Source: Desulfospira sp963664655 (lineage in GTDB: Bacteria; Desulfobacterota; Desulfobacteria; Desulfobacterales; Desulfobacteraceae). Taken from it: DNA of 64,000 bases. Where the stretch lies: NCBI GenBank assembly GCA_963664655.2, contig OY761554.1:1054001-1118000 (forward strand), read 5' to 3'. Each line of letters starts with the position of its first letter. The stretch's first letter is position 1. The translations under genes were made by a program, and so were the position numbers. Under the pieces are notes generated by a model that worked only from the letters and a program-made list of their open reading frames with translations, made no database searches and was not told the origin of the DNA. Below are positions 24,925 to 33,891 of the stretch, one piece after another.

Positions 24925-26160
24925 TTAAAAATTGTATTTTATATAGCTTTGAATTTTCATCATATCGCCTTCCCGTCCGTCCATGACTTCCTGCTCCATG
25001 CCGGTAAACCCGACAGCACACTCAATGGAAGGGGAGAACTGCCAGGCCAGCATGGTATGCCAGGCAAAGGCATTTTTATTGGCGCCGGCAGACAGAACGC
25101 CGCTGGTATAGGCGTCTTCGTCATTTTCAGAATACCCGCAGCCAAGGGTCCATTTCAAGGTGTCGGACAGCGCAAAGGTGACGCCGGCGTTGATGCTTTT
25201 GTATTCAATGGTGTCAATGTCTCCGTCGTCGTTGATTCCGGCACCGCTGTTCAGGCCCAGTCCGGCATACCGTCCGATACCGTCACCGTATGTCAGGCCC
25301 AGGTATATGTTGTGTCCGTTTCCAAACCCCAGATGCGAGGTCAAAGACCCTGCCCAGGCCATGGTGCTTTCGTCGTCCATTTCAAACCGTCTGACCAGCA
25401 CTTTGGGTGACAGGTGGAAGTTTTTGGTGCCCCAGAAATATTTTACAATAATGTCGGGCATGGTTTCTGTGGTGTCTGCGGCAGGGTGCTGGAACAGGGT
25501 CCCGCCTCTGGTAAACCCGCTGTCGGGGTTTTCAGCGGAAACGGCGATAAAGTGGCCTTTGGCAAAATTGTGGGTAAACCGGATCTGGGGCTGGCGGACA
25601 AAGGGCTGGCCCGGGTCGCCGGCAAGGTCCATCACGGGCACGGCACCGGCAAAATCCATGAAGGTTGTCCAGCTCTGGCCGATCAGGATGCTGTTATCGC
25701 CCATGGTCAGGCTGCCGTATGCATGACGCAGTCTGAACTGCCGGCTGTTGGACCAGGTGTCGGATGAGTAATCCGTGTCAGAGTTATAATCCCCCTCAAG
25801 GCAGGTGGACAGTATCCCGTAATCGGTTTTGGTTTCGGTCTTCATAAAAAGGCGGCTTTCCCTTGCTGTAATGGCGAAACGGTCTTCCTCTGCGTGGGCC
25901 GTACCGTCCAGCGGAACCCCGTACGCATTGACTTCGTCGCCCATGCCGTTGGGGATACTGTCATTCACGTTGCCGTCAAGGTCATACAGGGCATATACCT
26001 TAATGTAGCCGCCCAGGGTCACTTTGGTTCCTTTGACGTCAAACTCAACCGCATGGGCAGGGCCTGGGGCAATGCTCAATATCAGCATAAAAATCAGGTA
26101 TGCGGCCGGGAACTTAACAATCGCTTTGACGGGCAGGACGGTGGATTTAAAATAATTCAT
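24925..26160 (-). CDS. Outer-membrane porin, DcaP-like
   Basis: A 411-residue beta-barrel protein with a signal peptide (cleavage near AHA-VEF), alternating hydrophobic strands, Tyr/Asp/Gly-rich turns and a terminal aromatic residue (SYIKYNF), as needed for barrel assembly. The mature start, VKGTKVTLGGYIKVYALYDL, resembles the DcaP family, porins for negatively charged or aromatic small solutes. A sigma-54 promoter and an upstream inverted repeat precede it, matching those of the TRAP operon next door, so it probably lets the same solute cross the outer membrane. Confidence 0.85.
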   Translation of the reverse strand: MNYFKSTVLPVKAIVKFPAAYLIFMLILSIAPGPAHAVEFDVKGTKVTLGGYIKVYALYDLDGNVNDSIPNGMGDEVNAYGVPLDGTAHAEEDRFAITARESRLFMKTETKTDYGILSTCLEGDYNSDTDYSSDTWSNSRQFRLRHAYGSLTMGDNSILIGQSWTTFMDFAGAVPVMDLAGDPGQPFVRQPQIRFTHNFAKGHFIAVSAENPDSGFTRGGTLFQHPAADTTETMPDIIVKYFWGTKNFHLSPKVLVRRFEMDDESTMAWAGSLTSHLGFGNGHNIYLGLTYGDGIGRYAGLGLNSGAGINDDGDIDTIEYKSINAGVTFALSDTLKWTLGCGYSENDEDAYTSGVLSAGANKNAFAWHTMLAWQFSPSIECAVGFTGMEQEVMDGREGDMMKIQSYIKYNF

Positions 26161-26448
26161 CGTTTCTCCTTTTTCTTTTTTTACGGGTTGATTTTAACTG
26201 CATGGGATTTGGGTCTGGTCCATTTGCGGGCCGGCCGGTCAACGGCTTAAGGTGGCCGCGCCGCCCCATGTTAGAGCATTTGAAGCTGTACGGCAGCCCG
26301 CCGGGCCGCCATAAATTTGTCCTCCTTTTTTTGATAGTGGCCGTATATGGAGTGAACATACCGCCGGGTTATTATGGTCATGCGTACGCGGATCGTTAAG
26401 GGCTTAAATTGCCTGTCGCTGATTTGTGGCTGACGCTATGACCTGTAT

Positions 26449-26464
26449 GGCAAAATAAGTGCCA
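26449..26464 (-). promoter_or_regulatory. Sigma-54 promoter of the porin gene
   Basis: The minus strand reads TGGCACTTATTTTGCC, an almost exact match to the -24/-12 consensus TGGCAC-N5-TTGCW. It lies about 290 bases before the porin ATG. The leader between it and the gene holds no recognised element. Confidence 0.8.
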
Positions 26465-26546
26465 CTGGTTGGGGTAATTTGGAAATCATTTAAAATTAAA
26501 TGGTTATGGCGTTTATTCGGTTCGGGGGGATTCGGAATCGTGTCTT

Positions 26547-26568
26547 TATAATGAAAAATTTCTTTATA
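26547..26568. promoter_or_regulatory. Upstream activator site of the porin promoter
   Basis: TATAATG-N8-CTTTATA is an imperfect version of the palindrome at 29904. Its near edge lies 82 bases from the -24 element, exactly as for the TRAP promoter. The flanks also agree (GTGTCTT before, TCG after). It is probably an enhancer bound by a sigma-54 activator. No other element was recognised between here and 26743. Confidence 0.7.
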
Positions 26569-26743
26569 TCGTAGAAAAAACCTGGGCTGAATCGTGAAAA
26601 AAATAAGACCTTTATGCCGGGCCGAAAACACATACAAAACTTAACCCCGGCATTTCATGGGCTTTCATAAAATGGCTTAAAAGAGGATGAAATGTCAGGG
26701 TTAAGGCGGACGGCTGGAAGGGGGGCGTCCGATGGCCGGTTTC

Positions 26744-28042
26744 CTACATTCTTGAGGGGATAAATAAGGCGATTTGAGGAAAAATGAAGATTAAAATCAT
26801 TGCCGCAACCGCGGCGATCAGGAACGGCCAGATGCCTTTAAAGATGGTTTCTACCGGGATATCCGGTGCCGCGCCTTTTAAAATAAATACGTTCAGCCCA
26901 ATGGGCGGGGTGATCAGGCCTATTTCAAGGACTATTACCATGATTACGCCAAACCAGATGGGATCAAATTGCAATGTCTGGACTATGGGGAAGAAGATCG
27001 GCAACGTAAGGATCATAATGGAATAAACCTCCATAACGCATCCCAGTATGACGTACACACCGATAATCCCCAGAAGGATGACGGTTCTTGAAAACGGCAG
27101 CTCGGTGATAAAAGAACTCAGGGAGACCGGCAGCCCCGTTAAGGCCAGAAAATAGGAAAACACACTGGCACCGATGATAATCAAAAAGATAAACGCCGAC
27201 ATTTTTCCGGTTTCGCTCAGGCACTGCACAAATCCGGATCGGGTCAGTTTCCGTTTTACGATCACGATGAGCAAGGCCCCGCAAGCACCGATACCCGCGG
27301 CTTCCGTGGGGGTAAAAATGCCTGAATAAATCCCGCCGATCACCAGGAAAAACAAGAGCAGCATGCCCCAGGTGCCGGATAAGGATCTGAACCGTTCTTT
27401 CCAGGTCGCTGACGGGCCTTTGGGACCCTTTTCAGGTTTCAGGGCGCACATGATCATAATGGCGACAATAAACAGGCTTGACAGCATGATGCCCGGCAGC
27501 AGGCCGGCCATCAGCAGTTTGCCGATGGATTGTTCCGTGAGCAGCCCGTAGATAACAAACCCGATGCTCGGCGGGATTAAGATGCCCAGGGTCCCGCCGG
27601 CGGCAACACAGCCTGTGGCCAGGCTGGGATCATATTTGTGCCTGAGCATTTCCGGAATGGCCACCATGCCCATGGTGGCCCCCGTGGCCAGGGAGGAGCC
27701 GCTCACCGCGGCAAAAAAAGCACAGGCCAGAACCGTTGCCATGGCCAGGCCGCCGCGCAGATGCCCAAGCCAGCAGAATACGGTTTTATAGATGTCCGTG
27801 CTGATACCGGAAATAAAGACAAACTGGCCCATTAAAATAAACAAAGGGATGACGCTTAAGTTGTAGGACCTGCTTTCATCAAAGGGCAGCATCCCGATCA
27901 GGTCCAGGGATGCGGTCCAGCCGATGATCAGGGCGCACCCGATAAAACCGATAAGCATCATGGCAAAGCCGATATACACCCGCAGGGCTAAAAATAAAAA
28001 CAGCAGAACAATACCGATAAAACCGATGGTCTCCGGGCTCAT
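26744..28042 (-). CDS. TRAP transporter large permease subunit (DctM type), second set
   Basis: The 432-residue polytopic protein has the family segments SGSSLATGATMGMVAIPEML, GGTLGILIPPSIGFVIYGLL and ITPPIGLNVFILKG. It overlaps the DctQ gene by 4 bases (ATGA). It is the last gene of the TRAP operon on the minus strand and lies upstream of the porin, which has its own promoter. Confidence 0.92.
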   Translation of the reverse strand: MSPETIGFIGIVLLFLFLALRVYIGFAMMLIGFIGCALIIGWTASLDLIGMLPFDESRSYNLSVIPLFILMGQFVFISGISTDIYKTVFCWLGHLRGGLAMATVLACAFFAAVSGSSLATGATMGMVAIPEMLRHKYDPSLATGCVAAGGTLGILIPPSIGFVIYGLLTEQSIGKLLMAGLLPGIMLSSLFIVAIMIMCALKPEKGPKGPSATWKERFRSLSGTWGMLLLFFLVIGGIYSGIFTPTEAAGIGACGALLIVIVKRKLTRSGFVQCLSETGKMSAFIFLIIIGASVFSYFLALTGLPVSLSSFITELPFSRTVILLGIIGVYVILGCVMEVYSIMILTLPIFFPIVQTLQFDPIWFGVIMVIVLEIGLITPPIGLNVFILKGAAPDIPVETIFKGIWPFLIAAVAAMILIFIFPQIALFIPSRM

Positions 28043-28539
28043 GCCGCCTCCTTTTCTTTTTGGGGCGCCAACATGAACGCATCTTTAAAAAACTCAATAG
28101 AAAGTGCGATACAGCCGATAACCGTAAACATCGCAAAGGGATAATCCGGAATCTTTAACAAAAGCGATGCTTCTCGGGAATGTTTAATATCAATGGCGGC
28201 GTATACCGTTCGCCAGGTTAAAATCAGCATTAATATAAAACAGATAAAATGGTTTACCCGGTTAATGACATTCTGGCACGGCCCAGGCAACTGATTAAAT
28301 ACAATATCCACACTGATATGCGCTTTTTCCGACTGGGCATACGCTAAAAATGAGAACACCATAATAACCATTAAATACTCCGTAATTTCATAAGCGCCTA
28401 ACACCGGGGAATTAAAAAAATAGCGGCCGATAACATCCACGGTCGATAAAAACATCATCCCGGCAATGGCGATATTACCAATATAAGACAGGTATCTGCT
28501 AAACTGCCCCAGCAGACTGAATGACATCTTTTTTACCAT
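28039..28539 (-). CDS. TRAP transporter small membrane subunit (DctQ type), second set
   Basis: The 166-residue protein has four membrane helices and the DctQ core GAYEITEYLMVIMVFSFLAY followed by HISVDIVF. It is coupled to the large subunit by an ATGA overlap. The gap to the receptor gene is 118 bases and holds an inverted repeat (AGCGCTTCGATCC / GGATCGAAGC, about 28568-28598) that may act as a receptor-mRNA end signal. Confidence 0.88.
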   Translation of the reverse strand: MVKKMSFSLLGQFSRYLSYIGNIAIAGMMFLSTVDVIGRYFFNSPVLGAYEITEYLMVIMVFSFLAYAQSEKAHISVDIVFNQLPGPCQNVINRVNHFICFILMLILTWRTVYAAIDIKHSREASLLLKIPDYPFAMFTVIGCIALSIEFFKDAFMLAPQKEKEAA

Positions 28540-28657
28540 TTGGAAGATTTTTCTCCATGATTTGGATTGGATCGAAGCCGCTTAAGCGCTTCGATCCAAT
28601 GGTATGGGTGTGATCTGGCTTTTTCCGGCCGCTGACAGACCGGATAAAAATAAACCC

Positions 28658-29683
28658 CTATTGGGCCAGTTCCGCGGTGATGGTTTCCAGAACCGCTTTG
28701 CCGGGCAGGCCTTTGGCTTCAATGTCCTTAACCCATTTTTCCTTTAAGGGTGCGGTCATTGAAATGAGTTTTTCCATTTCACCGTTTTCAAACTGGACCG
28801 GCTTCATTCCTTTTTCTTCACATACGGTTTTCATGGAAGCGTATGTTTCATCAAAAGATTTTCCGTGTATCCGGGAGAGAGCAAGCCCGCTGTTTTCTTC
28901 AATAACCTGCTTTAAATCATCGGGCAGGGAGTTGAATTTTTTCTTATTCATGGCGATCCAGAAAACCAGGGAATAAAAATTGGCCGGTGTATAGTGCTGT
29001 AATATTTCATGCAGCTTGAAAATGGCGATCCCGTCAAAGGGCGAGACCACGCCGTCCACAACCCCTAATTTAAGGGAGGTATAGGTTTCGGTTACGGGCT
29101 GCACCACGGGCACCGCCCCGAACAGGGTTAGGGCATCTGTGGTAAAGCTGCTGGCGGTTTTGATCTTCATCCCCTTTAAATCGGCCAGTTTTGTGACGGG
29201 TTTTTTTACGGTTGCAAAAAACCCCGGGGCATGGCCGCTGAGCATTAACAGTTTGGTATCACTGTATTCGGCCTGGAACTCAGGAAATTTTTCATAGGTT
29301 TTCCACAATGCCACGGAAGCCTGTTCAGCGGTTTCCACCATGAACGGCAGTTCAACCACCGTGGTTAAGGGGAATTTTCCCGGCGAATAGTCACAGATAT
29401 CCCATCCAATATCCGCAACCCCCTTGGTGACCATGTCGTAGGCCTGACCCGGTTTGCCCAGGGCACCGCCCGGTACAAATTTAATCTTAATGGCGCCCTT
29501 GCTCTGGGATTCGATTTTCTGTGCCCAGGGGACCAGCACGCCGACATGCTGAAGGTGAACTGAAGGATAAGGGTGAGCAAAGGTGAGGGTGGCCGTTTTT
29601 GCGAAAACACTGCCGGATGTACAGAAAAGCATCAAGCCTGAAATTATCAAGCAGGTTAAGGTTGTGTAAGATAGTTTTTTCAT
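28658..29683 (-). CDS. TRAP transporter solute-binding protein (DctP type), second set
   Basis: A 341-residue periplasmic receptor. The start at 29683 is chosen for AGGAGG and a good signal peptide (MKKLSYTTLTCLIISGLMLF, cleaved near VFA-KT); the frame extends 31 codons upstream without either. The mature part begins TLTFAHPYPSVHLQ and has FVPGGALGKPGQAYD and LKGMKIKTASSFTTDALTLF in the usual DctP places. It is the first gene of a sigma-54-controlled operon. The ligand is unknown; co-regulation with a DcaP-like porin points to an anionic or zwitterionic solute. Confidence 0.9.
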   Translation of the reverse strand: MKKLSYTTLTCLIISGLMLFCTSGSVFAKTATLTFAHPYPSVHLQHVGVLVPWAQKIESQSKGAIKIKFVPGGALGKPGQAYDMVTKGVADIGWDICDYSPGKFPLTTVVELPFMVETAEQASVALWKTYEKFPEFQAEYSDTKLLMLSGHAPGFFATVKKPVTKLADLKGMKIKTASSFTTDALTLFGAVPVVQPVTETYTSLKLGVVDGVVSPFDGIAIFKLHEILQHYTPANFYSLVFWIAMNKKKFNSLPDDLKQVIEENSGLALSRIHGKSFDETYASMKTVCEEKGMKPVQFENGEMEKLISMTAPLKEKWVKDIEAKGLPGKAVLETITAELAQ

Positions 29684-29805
29684 ACCAAGTGCTGCCTCCT
29701 TTTCTGATGGCGGCGGTATCGTGAGAAACCGCCGGGTTATGGGGAAGTGGAACATGCCGGGGGCTGCCCGGACCAATTTAGCTTAAGCTGATCTCCAAGG
29801 GGTAA

Positions 29806-29821
29806 GGCAAGATAGGTGCCA
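29806..29821 (-). promoter_or_regulatory. Sigma-54 promoter of the second TRAP operon
   Basis: The minus strand reads TGGCACCTATCTTGCC, a very close match to the -24/-12 consensus, about 120 bases before the DctP start codon. Confidence 0.82.
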
Positions 29822-29903
29822 GCGTTTGAGGGGATTAAAAACGCCTGCAAGTTTAGGCGGTTATTGGATAAACGGGGGGTGGCCCGCCGCGGGAAAGTGT
29901 CTT

Positions 29904-29925
29904 TATAACGAAAAAATACGTTATA
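29904..29925. promoter_or_regulatory. Upstream activator site of the second TRAP operon
   Basis: TATAACG-N8-CGTTATA is a perfect 7 bp inverted repeat. It is 82 bases from the -24 element, the same spacing as at the porin promoter. The 22 bp length and position fit an enhancer for a Fis-type activator. The remaining bases up to 30210 hold no recognised gene. Confidence 0.75.
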
Positions 29926-30210
29926 TCGAAAAAACGGTTCGCACCGGAACCTGTCTGGGAACGATGATCCTGTTTAAAGAAGAGAATGCCTTTTGCCTCT
30001 TTTTCAGCATTAGCCGAATAGCTGCAAACGGTTTTAGGTTTATGATTGTCTGTGGGCATTTTCCGCTCTTTATGCAGACGGACATAAAAGAGGATAATGA
30101 CATGAGAACACCCCTCAAGACCTTCTAAAGTGAACCGGTCACCGCAGGCCAGGGGGAAAGTGCCCTGGGTCAGCATTTTTCCCCCGTTCTTACAGCACCG
30201 CGGCTTTGCC

Positions 30211-31242
30211 TTATGACGCTTTCCGGGCAATGATCAGCCGCGTTTCCATATTGGACCACTCGGCCATATCGATTACCTTTTCCCGGTCAAATCCGGCCTT
30301 TGCCAGAGTTTCATAGAGTTCGGAGGTGGTTTTCATGTGCATTTTGCTCTGGCCGGTGATCTGTTCCTTTAAATCCCAGATCAGGGAAGTGAGGGGGCCG
30401 CTGCGGTCATCATCAATCGTAAAGGTGAGCCGGATGAACAGCCCGCCGTCTTTCAGTGCGGCGGCGACCTGCCGGTAAAAGGCCAGTGCCTCGTCCCCCC
30501 GCCCGCCGAATGAGCAGGCCTCGAAGGCCATGTCGTATCCCGATCCGAGATCGTCTTTGGTATAGTCGCCGGACATGGTCCTGACCCGCTCCTGCATGCC
30601 GTACCGGTCGATATATGCCTGGGTCATGGGGGTGACCTCCGGCTTGTCAAAAATGACCACATCAAGGTCCGGATTCTCCTGGGCAAAGGCAATGCCGAAA
30701 AGGCCATGGCCGCCGCCAAGATCAATGAGCTTCCTGGCTGCGGTAAATTCGGGGAATTCTTTAATATTCCTGACTGCTCCCTGAAGCCTGCCCAGAAGGG
30801 TGCCGCGGGCCATCCAGTCGATGCACTGCTGATCATAGACATGGTCGTGGGCATCGGCTTCCTGGGTGGCACCGGTTTTCATCACTTGGGCCAGCTGCAT
30901 CCAGGTGTCCCGTGACTGGGTCGCAAAATTTAAGTACCTGGCAAAATAGGCCGCATCCTTGACCAGAAAAGGGGCCACATCAGGGGCTGTCTGGTATTTA
31001 TCCCCCTTTTTGGTGAGAAGGCTCATGGCGGCCAGGACGTCCAGAAACCGTCCGGTAATCCGGGATTGGGTCCCCAGCTTTTCAGACAGTTCCGCCACCC
31101 CGCAGGGGGCGGCCAGTTCGTTAAATACGTTGAGTTCCAGAGCGGTTAGAAAAATTTGCCCTTTTTCAAAACTTGCGGCCAGGTCCCGCAGGTACTTTGA
31201 CCGGTCTTCAATGGGGGGGATGGCGGTTGCCAGTCTTTCCAT
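30211..31242 (-). CDS. SAM-dependent methyltransferase, O-methyltransferase-like
   Basis: The 343-residue protein has an N-terminal winged-helix dimerisation domain (about 25-110, LNVFNELAAPCGVAELSEKL) and a class I SAM-binding domain with KLIDLGGGHGLFGIAFAQEN and the acidic loop VVIFDKPEV. This is the architecture of plant-type O-methyltransferases and of bacterial tetrapyrrole and carotenoid methyltransferases such as BchU and CrtF. It is the last gene of the metal-uptake operon, 114 bases after the ATPase gene, with a structured RNA-like motif directly in front. It may modify a metallophore or a tetrapyrrole; neither is shown by sequence. Confidence 0.85.
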   Translation of the reverse strand: MERLATAIPPIEDRSKYLRDLAASFEKGQIFLTALELNVFNELAAPCGVAELSEKLGTQSRITGRFLDVLAAMSLLTKKGDKYQTAPDVAPFLVKDAAYFARYLNFATQSRDTWMQLAQVMKTGATQEADAHDHVYDQQCIDWMARGTLLGRLQGAVRNIKEFPEFTAARKLIDLGGGHGLFGIAFAQENPDLDVVIFDKPEVTPMTQAYIDRYGMQERVRTMSGDYTKDDLGSGYDMAFEACSFGGRGDEALAFYRQVAAALKDGGLFIRLTFTIDDDRSGPLTSLIWDLKEQITGQSKMHMKTTSELYETLAKAGFDREKVIDMAEWSNMETRLIIARKAS

Positions 31243-31262
31243 GGTGTTCTCCTTGAGATATT

Positions 31263-31355
31263 ATATGAAAATCTCATTAACAAGGTTAAAAGACTTTCAT
31301 TATTTGTTGTGGACGGTTTTGGGTTATAGAATCCAAGCCGTCCGTGACGGTTATT
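31263..31355 (-). ncRNA. Conserved two-hairpin RNA-like motif, copy A
   Basis: On the minus strand GGACGG-CTTGG...CCAA..-CCGTCC forms a first stem. The conserved linker ACAACAAATA follows, then ATGAAAGTCT pairing with AGATTTTCAT (one G-U). It ends about 20 bases before the methyltransferase ATG. It shares this structure with the copies at 39683 and 57724, but the conserved 5' block of those copies is missing here. Confidence 0.6.
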
Positions 31356-31356
31356 T

Positions 31357-32118
31357 TTAGCCGCTATCGGCGGCCAGCAGTTGTCTGGTACATGGGTGCC
31401 GGGGATCGGTCATCACTTTGTTTACCGGCCCCTGCTCAACGATATGCCCTTCAGATACCACGGCCACCCGCTGGCAGAATGCGGCCACCAGGCGGATGTC
31501 ATGGGAAATATACAGATAGGCCATTCCCCGGTCCCGCTGCAGGGCCATGAGAAGGTGCAGGATGTTGGCCTGGGCAGAAACATCGAGCATGGATGTCGGT
31601 TCATCGAGAACCACAAAGCCGGGGTTCAGGGCCATGACACGGGCAATGGCAATGCGCTGTTTCTCTCCGCCGCTGACCTCGGCCGGGTATCTGTCCAGAA
31701 TGTCCTCGTCCAGGCCGACCCGGGCGAGTTGCGCCTTAACAGCCCCGGCCTCCTCTGACCGGGTGACCAGGCGATGCAGACGAAGCGGCTCTTTGAGCAA
31801 ACTGCCGATCTTCATTCCAGGGTGAAGACTTGACTGGGGGTCCTGGAAGATAATCTGCATCTTTTTTTTAAGCCGCCGGGACAATTGGTAATGGGGATGG
31901 CTGATATCCCTGCCCTGGAACAGCAGCCGGCCTTCACTCGGTGCCAGCAGGCCCACGGCAAGTTTACCAATTGTTGATTTGCCAGCCCCGCTGGGGCCGA
32001 TGAGACCCAGGGTTTCTCCGGGTTTCACCATAAGGTTGATTTTATTGACCACGCGGCTCTTGCGCTTCAGAATATGGCCCTGAACAAAAACCTTGCCGAT
32101 ATCCTGCATCTCAAACAT
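31357..32118 (-). CDS. ABC transporter ATPase (NikE/DppF-like)
   Basis: A 253-residue ATPase with Walker A GPSGAGKST, signature VSGGEKQR and Walker B GFVVLDEPTS. The C-terminal DPRHPCTRQLLAA is the mark of the oligopeptide/nickel (PepT) ATPase family. It overlaps the partner ATPase gene by 8 bases. Together they energise uptake through the two permeases upstream. Confidence 0.9.
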   Translation of the reverse strand: MFEMQDIGKVFVQGHILKRKSRVVNKINLMVKPGETLGLIGPSGAGKSTIGKLAVGLLAPSEGRLLFQGRDISHPHYQLSRRLKKKMQIIFQDPQSSLHPGMKIGSLLKEPLRLHRLVTRSEEAGAVKAQLARVGLDEDILDRYPAEVSGGEKQRIAIARVMALNPGFVVLDEPTSMLDVSAQANILHLLMALQRDRGMAYLYISHDIRLVAAFCQRVAVVSEGHIVEQGPVNKVMTDPRHPCTRQLLAADSG

Positions 32119-33040
32119 GGCGGCACCTCACCCAATGATCCCCGGTAATTCTTCTAAGGGCCGGGGTATGGCGCATACATTCGGCACCGGCTTCCGGGCA
32201 CCGGCCGGCAAAACGGCAGCCCAAAGGCCGGTTTAAAATCCCCGGGGATTTTCCCGGCAAGGGGTGCAGTCCGGCACTGGGATGGCTTTGCAGCAACCCC
32301 CGGGTATAGGGATGGCGGGCCGCCCCGTCAAGGAGGGCATGGCTGGCACCGACCTCAACAAACTGGCCGGCATACATGACCGCCAGCCGGCCCGGCAGGG
32401 CTTTTGCCACATCAAGATCGTGGGTGATCAAGAGAAGCGACCGGGTTCCATTTTTGGAAAACCGTTCCAGCAGGGCCACCAGTTCAGCTTTGGTGATGTT
32501 GTCCAGCCCTTTGGTCGGTTCATCAGCCACCAGCAGATCCGGTTCCCGGCAGGTGCCCAGGCCGAACAGTGCCCGGCCCTTCATGCCTTCGCTGAGCTGA
32601 TGGGGGTACATCCGGGCGACCGCCGGTGCCAGGCCAACCCGTTTGAGAAGCCTTTGGACCGCCGGTTTTATCGACGGACCAGGACCTGGGGTGAGCAGCA
32701 CCTCTCGTGCCTGGGTCTGGAACCGGAATACGGGGTTAAGACAGGTTCCGGCGCTCTGGGGCACATAGCCGATCCGGGTGGCGCGGATTTTCTGAAAGGT
32801 GGGGTTGTCCGCTGTGGTGAGGTTTTCTTCTTCAAAACGGATGGTGCCCCGGACAGCGGCATTGGGGGGTAGAATCCCCAGCACGGCCATGGCCACCAGG
32901 GATTTTCCGCAACCGCTTTCACCGATGATGATGGCCCGTTCTCCGGCCGCCAGTTCCAGGCATACGTCGTCCACCACGGTCACCGACTGCCTGTTGAGGC
33001 AAAACCCGATTTCCAAATCTGAAATGCAAAGCAGGCTCAT
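32111..33040 (-). CDS. ABC transporter ATPase (NikD/DppD-like)
   Basis: The start at 33040 overlaps the permease stop (ATGA), giving 309 residues; the frame runs 58 codons further upstream inside the permease gene and is not used. It has Walker A GESGCGKS, a signature written LSEGMKGR (Glu where most have Gly), Walker B DLLVADEPT and a C-terminal CRFAGRCPEAGAECMR Cys-rich segment as in DppD/OppD, where such a segment holds an Fe-S cluster. Confidence 0.88.
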   Translation of the reverse strand: MSLLCISDLEIGFCLNRQSVTVVDDVCLELAAGERAIIIGESGCGKSLVAMAVLGILPPNAAVRGTIRFEEENLTTADNPTFQKIRATRIGYVPQSAGTCLNPVFRFQTQAREVLLTPGPGPSIKPAVQRLLKRVGLAPAVARMYPHQLSEGMKGRALFGLGTCREPDLLVADEPTKGLDNITKAELVALLERFSKNGTRSLLLITHDLDVAKALPGRLAVMYAGQFVEVGASHALLDGAARHPYTRGLLQSHPSAGLHPLPGKSPGILNRPLGCRFAGRCPEAGAECMRHTPALRRITGDHWVRCRHV

Positions 33041-33891
33041 AGCGATGTCCACCGCTGGCGTCCGCCGGACAAGGGATGGGACCGCTGCTCCAGGCTGTAG
33101 CCGATCATTGCTATGGAAAGAGAGGTCACCACAATGGCCCCCACTGGTGCCAAAAACCACCACCAGCATCCCGCGGACAGCCCGCCGCTGGTAAAGGCGT
33201 GATTGAGTATCCACCCCCAGTCAATGGTTTGCGCATCCCCTAACCCGATAAAACCTAACCCGACCCCCATGAGCAGATAGCCTTGCAGGGCAAAGACGAA
33301 CTTGACCACCGACAGGGGCAGGACAAAGGGGAGAATGTAGCGAAAAAGGATATAGACATGACTGGCGCCCATGGCCCGCACCCCCTGGACAAAGGGCCAT
33401 TGGGACAGGCTCAAAACCTGGGCACGCACAATGCGGGCGCAAGTGCACCAGCCCACCACCCCCATGATGGCTCCCATGGCATAGAGCGACAGGGAATAAT
33501 GGGCCGAAAGGATGATCAGCAACGGAAAAACCGGCACAGCGATGACCACGTCGATCAGCCGGGAGAGAACCTGGTCCGTGAGTCCCCCGAAATACCCGGA
33601 AGCCATGCCCACCACGGTTCCGATCAGTGTGGCCAGCCCGGCGCCAAGCAGGCCGACCATTACAGAATTGCGCCCGCCCGCCAGGACCCGGCTGAGCAGG
33701 TCCTGCCCCAGCTCGTTGGTACCGAGCAAGTGACCGGTGCCGGGAGGGAGAAGCGGTGGGGCCACGATATCCGTGGGGCCGTATGGGAGAATATGGGATG
33801 CGGTAAAGCACAAAAACAGAAAGACGACTATAACCCCAAGGCTCCACCAGCCAATGACTTTCCTATTCACCGGTTTGCACCCTTGGATCAA
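33037..33891 (-). CDS. ABC transporter permease (NikC/DppC-like)
   Basis: A 284-residue membrane protein with six predicted helices, the N-terminal LLGTNELGQDLLSRVLAGGR of the DppC/NikC family, and the ATPase-contact loop RAMGASHVYILFRYILP. It overlaps its neighbours at both ends, so the operon is tightly packed. Confidence 0.88.
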   Translation of the reverse strand: MIQGCKPVNRKVIGWWSLGVIVVFLFLCFTASHILPYGPTDIVAPPLLPPGTGHLLGTNELGQDLLSRVLAGGRNSVMVGLLGAGLATLIGTVVGMASGYFGGLTDQVLSRLIDVVIAVPVFPLLIILSAHYSLSLYAMGAIMGVVGWCTCARIVRAQVLSLSQWPFVQGVRAMGASHVYILFRYILPFVLPLSVVKFVFALQGYLLMGVGLGFIGLGDAQTIDWGWILNHAFTSGGLSAGCWWWFLAPVGAIVVTSLSIAMIGYSLEQRSHPLSGGRQRWTSL

